A stretch of 64,000 nucleotides of DNA from assembly GCA_019057815.1 (NCBI GenBank), contig JAHLWR010000011.1, forward strand, positions 1 to 64,000, given 5' to 3'. Each line of letters starts with the position of its first letter. Within the stretch, counting starts at the first letter, position 1. Positions 60,991-64,000 of this stretch are shown piece by piece. Made by a program: the position numbers and the translations under genes. This DNA is from Candidatus Heimdallarchaeota archaeon. GTDB taxonomy: Archaea > Asgardarchaeota > Heimdallarchaeia > Heimdallarchaeales > Heimdallarchaeaceae. The notes beneath the pieces are model-generated. The model saw nothing but the letters and a program-made list of their open reading frames with translations, was not told the DNA's origin and did no database searches.

Positions 60991-61812
60991 ATGCAAAAAA
61001 AATCTATAATTATTATATCACTCTTGGTTATCTCATGTTTTACATCTTCTTACACAAGTGTTACAGCAATTAATGGTGAATTACTTGACTTTACCTTTTC
61101 TGATAAAGTATCAGTTGGGACGGAATTAAGTTGGCAGTTAACCAAATTTGATGTCTCTCCTGTTTCTGAAATAGAAAACTTTGAATGGGAAGTAACGACA
61201 GGTCACGCTTTGCAAGAAGGTGATTTATTCAAGATTGTTATCACTACTAATCCAGATACTCTGAACATAACAGACTTTGCAGAGATATTTTATACTAATT
61301 TAGAATGGGCTGAATTCTATATTAACGATGACTTACTCACCACCAACGCCACAGATGTGTCATGGGGAGGTTTTGGAGAAAGTAACTTAATAATGTTATA
61401 TATACTACCTGTAACCATTGAAAGCTCTATTGGTGGTGTAGAAAATACTTTTGAGGCTTTGAATGAAGAATTTGAAAGTTCTGAGTATAGTGATAGCTCA
61501 GGCAAATATGAAGTAACACTCAACGATAACAGTTTTGTAATCAAAGCTGAAGAACATGCTAGTGGGTCATTTGCTTTTGGTGGATCATTTTCTTATGATT
61601 CATATGTTGAAATTGCTTATGATACCACTTGGGGGATTTTATCCAAATTAGATATTGAATCAAAAATTAAAGAAGGTTCGGTAAGTACAAGAGCTCACTG
61701 GGTTCTCGAAAGCACTGTTGAAGGAGTAATAATACCTGCACCATTTAATTGGTTTTATGGGATGATAGGAATACTGATTCTAGGACTAGCATATGTGGCA
61801 AAAAGGAAGTAA
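60991..61812 (+). CDS. Secreted, C-terminally anchored protein, unknown
   Basis: A 273-residue product with a signal peptide, a beta-rich extracellular part (repeated F/W-containing strands, several NxT sites), and a final membrane helix followed by AKRK. No family is known to me. The GGAGG before the ATG (60980-60984) supports the start. A T-rich terminator stem follows. Similar anchored proteins occur at 9095, 21614 and 59773. Confidence 0.7.
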   Translation: MQKKSIIIISLLVISCFTSSYTSVTAINGELLDFTFSDKVSVGTELSWQLTKFDVSPVSEIENFEWEVTTGHALQEGDLFKIVITTNPDTLNITDFAEIFYTNLEWAEFYINDDLLTTNATDVSWGGFGESNLIMLYILPVTIESSIGGVENTFEALNEEFESSEYSDSSGKYEVTLNDNSFVIKAEEHASGSFAFGGSFSYDSYVEIAYDTTWGILSKLDIESKIKEGSVSTRAHWVLESTVEGVIIPAPFNWFYGMIGILILGLAYVAKRK

Positions 61813-61817
61813 AGTGA

Positions 61818-61857
61818 AATATTAACAAGCTCTTTTTTCTTTTTTTTTGTTAATATT
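61818..61857 (+). terminator. Stem-loop with T-rich loop after the 60991 gene
   Basis: Arms AATATTAAC (61818-61826) and GTTAATATT (61849-61857) enclose a T-rich run with few C residues. It begins 6 bases after the stop codon and likely ends transcription. Confidence 0.6.
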
Positions 61858-61913
61858 AAAGGATGCAAGAGTAAAAGTTAAATTCGGTAGCGATATATTT
61901 AGAATGAGATATA

Positions 61914-62090
61914 ATGTCCGTGAAAAGACCAGATTCTTTTGTGTGTAATCAATGTGGTTTGAATTTTAATGATGAAGACAAGAAAGTTTTGAAAGAAATA
62001 GTAGATGGCATTTATGCTTCAAAAACCGTGTGTCCCAAATGTTTTTCAGCTGATATTCGAACTACCATTATTGGATCAAGTGAAGAGTAA
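61914..62090 (+). CDS. Small zinc-ribbon protein
   Basis: A 58-residue frame with two CxxC pairs (CNQCG and CPKC) about 30 residues apart, which would bind one zinc ion. It is too short for routine gene finding. The gene lies between the secreted protein and the short coiled-coil protein. There is no known family; other small zinc-ribbon genes occur in this window (41863). Confidence 0.65.
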   Translation: MSVKRPDSFVCNQCGLNFNDEDKKVLKEIVDGIYASKTVCPKCFSADIRTTIIGSSEE

Positions 62091-62137
62091 CAAATTGTAT
62101 TACTAGGATAGTCTCACCATCTTACAGATTTTCTTTT

Positions 62138-62147
62138 TCTATAAATC
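62138..62147 (+). promoter_or_regulatory. TATA-like box before the short coiled-coil gene
   Basis: TTCTATAAAT lies about 22 bases before the ATG at 62160. That spacing fits a leaderless transcript. Confidence 0.5.
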
Positions 62148-62159
62148 AATCACTAGATT

Positions 62160-62351
62160 ATGCGTATCGGAACATCAGTCGATGAAATGAATATTGTTGA
62201 AGAGATGAATCTTGTTATTTCAAGGATGGATAGTCAGCTTCAAGGTCTAAACAAAGAATTAGATAAGATTCTAAAAGAGTACCCACGTTATTTGAGCAAA
62301 AAAACAAGCAACTTGTCTAAAGAGCTAAGAAAATATAAAAACGCCATATAA
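62160..62351 (+). CDS. Short coiled-coil protein
   Basis: The 63-residue product is nearly all helical and charged (MNLVISRMDSQLQGLNKELDK) with hydrophobic spacing of a coiled coil. No family is recognised. The TATA-like box at leaderless distance supports it as a real gene. Confidence 0.55.
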   Translation: MRIGTSVDEMNIVEEMNLVISRMDSQLQGLNKELDKILKEYPRYLSKKTSNLSKELRKYKNAI

Positions 62352-62521
62352 TCCTAATCTAATACTCATTTATATGCTCTCTAACAAAGAATCATTTCGT
62401 AATCTATTTATTTTCTTTAGTTTAGTGGTAAATAGCTATTGACATCATTTTGTTTTGTTTACCTTCAATTCAAAGAAACAAGTTTATATTATCTAATGAA
62501 ATTGTTTTTTAAACCACTCTT

Positions 62522-63523
62522 GTGAATTTTATGAAGGAAGTAAAGATCCAGATTCCAACTGAAAAGATGGATGTTGTAGTAGAACTTTTTGATAAGCTTG
62601 GTATTAGAAGTTCAACTTTGATTCATGAAGAAAATGCGACGATAACTACAGTTGTGGAAACTAATCAAACTGCAACCTTGCTTGAAGAGTTGAAAGGTCT
62701 TGGTATTGGTGCTGTCTTTGGTAGTATTCATCTTTCTCCTGTAGATTTAGAAATTGATTCAACACCTGAAAAACTTGTGATTAAGAGCAGTAGTATAAGT
62801 ATCGATGAAATGGTTTTTACAATCAAGGGATTAGCTATTATTTCACCAACTTTTCTAGTATTATGTATAATAGCCGGAGCTCTAGCTTCTTTCGGACTGA
62901 TTTATGATAATGTAGTTATCATCATTGCAAGTATGATAATTGCTCCTTTACTTGGACCTATAGCTTTAGCTGTTATTGGTACAATGATTACGAAAAACAT
63001 CTATAGTAAACGTGCTTTTCTTGCGGAAGCAGTTGGTCTAGGAACATGTATTTTAATAGGAGCCTTGGTAGGTTTAGTGTTTTCAGGGAAGTTAACATCT
63101 ATACCTGAGGGTAGTCAGATTGGGATAAGAACAACTCCAGGAATAGGGGACATTGTTTTTGCAATTCTAAGCGGTTTGGCTGCTGGAATATTCATAGTTA
63201 GAGGAGAAAGTACGAATATAGTTGGTGTTGCAGTAGCTGCATCATTATGTCCTCCAGCAACAAATGTTGGAGTCCTTTTAAGTAATGAATACTGGACAGA
63301 AGCATTTGGTTCTATTATTCTTCTAGTTTTAAACGTAATAGCCATTTATTCAGCATGTGCGATTATTTTCTGGACATCTCAATCACTTGTACGAGGGGGG
63401 TCTGTATCAAAAAGACAATTCAGACAAATAAGTCGAAAATACATAGTGCGAATAACTTTAGCTGTTTTAAGTCTTGTCGCAATTATACTATTGATAATAT
63501 TTGTATATGAAATACCGGGTTAA
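62522..63523 (+). CDS. DUF389/TIGR00341-family membrane protein
   Basis: A 333-residue protein. The first 90 residues are a soluble ferredoxin-like domain with conserved spacing (VKIQIPTEKMDVVVELFDKLGI). Then seven or eight helices follow, with family segments IIIASMIIAPLLGPIALAV and VAVAASLCPPATNVGVLL. The family is common in archaea and bacteria and has no assigned function. It starts at GTG 62522. Confidence 0.85.
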   Translation: MNFMKEVKIQIPTEKMDVVVELFDKLGIRSSTLIHEENATITTVVETNQTATLLEELKGLGIGAVFGSIHLSPVDLEIDSTPEKLVIKSSSISIDEMVFTIKGLAIISPTFLVLCIIAGALASFGLIYDNVVIIIASMIIAPLLGPIALAVIGTMITKNIYSKRAFLAEAVGLGTCILIGALVGLVFSGKLTSIPEGSQIGIRTTPGIGDIVFAILSGLAAGIFIVRGESTNIVGVAVAASLCPPATNVGVLLSNEYWTEAFGSIILLVLNVIAIYSACAIIFWTSQSLVRGGSVSKRQFRQISRKYIVRITLAVLSLVAIILLIIFVYEIPG

Positions 63524-63655
63524 CAATTATTCCAAAGCAAATTTAACTTCTTCAGTTAAATCATTGAGTTCTGATTTTCTTGAATATAGAAGTAAAAAGT
63601 TTTTAAATGATTGTTCTTTTGTTTGCATACATAAAGGTGACATAAAGGATGGATC

Positions 63656-63853
63656 GTGAAATTCCGTTCAGAAAATAGTTTTTACGCTGTTAGTGAATAT
63701 TTGGTTAGTTTTGTCACCCTCCAACGAAGATTAGAAACACTTTTCTGTTATGACTTGAATATAGTATCAGCTTCAAATCTATATTCTCTATTCAAAACAG
63801 AAGGGTGTTCTTACAAAGACTCTAAACATTTAGGAGGAGTATTCCATGACTAA
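63656..63853 (+). CDS. Possible small protein before the synthetase gene
   Basis: A 65-residue frame starting with GTG (AAAGGATG before it), overlapping the following synthetase start by 8 bases. No family is recognised and it contains three Cys residues. The overlap suggests coupled translation if it is real. A reverse-strand frame of 38 residues at about 63530-63646 is an alternative but less likely. Confidence 0.4.
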   Translation: MKFRSENSFYAVSEYLVSFVTLQRRLETLFCYDLNIVSASNLYSLFKTEGCSYKDSKHLGGVFHD

Positions 63854-64000
63854 TTCAAGTAAAAGCGAAATGAAGAAGGAGCTTAAGAAAACTTCTCAAG
63901 AGTTACATAAATTCTTGAAGCAACGAGATTTTTCCAGTTTTGAGAAGAAAATAGTAGATTATTGGTCAAAAAATGACATTTTTGCCAAGTTACGTGAGAA
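63846..64000 (+). CDS. Class I aminoacyl-tRNA synthetase N-terminus, probably IleRS (cut by window edge)
   Basis: The frame from ATG 63846 runs to the right edge. The end reads FEKKIVDYWSKNDIFAKLRE, the helix that precedes the catalytic domain in isoleucyl- and related synthetases (compare E-x-x-I-x-x-x-W pattern). The first 25 residues are an extra Lys/Ser-rich extension. The GGAGGAG at 63834-63840 supports the start. The HIGH motif is outside the window, so the amino acid is not certain. Confidence 0.55.
   Translation, partial: MTNSSKSEMKKELKKTSQELHKFLKQRDFSSFEKKIVDYWSKNDIFAKLRE

Noticed and set aside
63530-63646. Reverse-strand 38-residue gene
   Set aside because: It has no promoter-like sequence or ribosome-binding site and its composition alone is not enough.

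Overview
The window is AT-rich, densely coded archaeal DNA that most likely comes from an Asgard archaeon. The evidence is a divergent actin-family gene (48256-49395), Arf-like small GTPases fused to longin/roadblock-like domains (12878-14898), stand-alone longin-like proteins, and a set of archaeal genes (Alba, EndA tRNA-splicing endonuclease, NucS, RIO kinase, FlaK/PibD-type peptidase, two-domain KaiC-like ATPase). Promoters have archaeal TATA boxes and several genes look leaderless. I cannot assign a class within Asgard from the sequence alone.

Layout. 1-7.1 kb: edge-truncated helix-hairpin-helix (HhH) protein, pyroglutamyl peptidase, PHP phosphoesterase, a membrane protein with a HEPN-like tail, a MobA-like/MobB pair and a second HhH protein. 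7.2-12 kb: polytopic membrane protein, a duplicated 5' end of a PfkB kinase gene, the intact kinase, a ThiI-type PP-loop protein and a GNAT enzyme. 12.1-16 kb: an operon of two Arf-like GTPases plus a longin-like protein, then UppP. 16.1-21.6 kb: a relic TnpB element, an operon of lipoyl (GcvH-like) protein, GlcD-like flavoprotein and CCG-domain Fe-S protein, then EndA, a KaiC-like ATPase and a small thioredoxin-like protein. 21.6-32 kb: a permuted solute-binding protein, an ICMT-like methyltransferase, a two-gene amine/proline-type dehydrogenase, a P-type ATPase, a nucleotidyltransferase and a RecA-like protein. 32-36 kb: a metal-uptake locus with binding protein, DtxR-like regulator and a fused permease-zinc ribbon-ATPase. 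36-40 kb: Alba, PspC, NucS, A24 peptidase and RIO kinase. 40-47 kb: two tRNA-Gln genes, a TnpB element, a membrane terpenoid-cyclase-like protein and a GlnRS. 47-56 kb: two copies of an AT-hook/bZIP-like gene, one followed by intact actin and the other by an actin remnant, with a beta-helix surface protein and a HAAS/PadR pair between them. 56-64 kb: second beta-helix protein, CocE-type hydrolase, metallophosphoesterase, small proteins, a DUF389 protein and the start of a class I aminoacyl-tRNA synthetase.

The most notable system is the module longin-like protein / AT-hook plus bZIP-like coiled-coil protein / actin at 46988-49395. Its promoter is bracketed by a 10-bp inverted repeat. The paralogous bZIP-like gene at 54750 has a perfect 16-bp palindrome beside its TATA box and ends one base before the start codon of a decayed actin gene. 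Together these suggest an actin gene cluster duplicated and partly lost, with the bZIP-like protein as a possible autoregulator or actin partner. Other unusual items are a GlnRS with an archaeal GluRS-type N-terminus beside tRNA-Gln, a GTPase pair with one member lacking the DxxG motif, a fused metal transporter with an internal zinc ribbon, and three genes whose natural start appears to be ACG, ATT or ATA. All functional calls rest on motif recognition by eye; no database search was possible.
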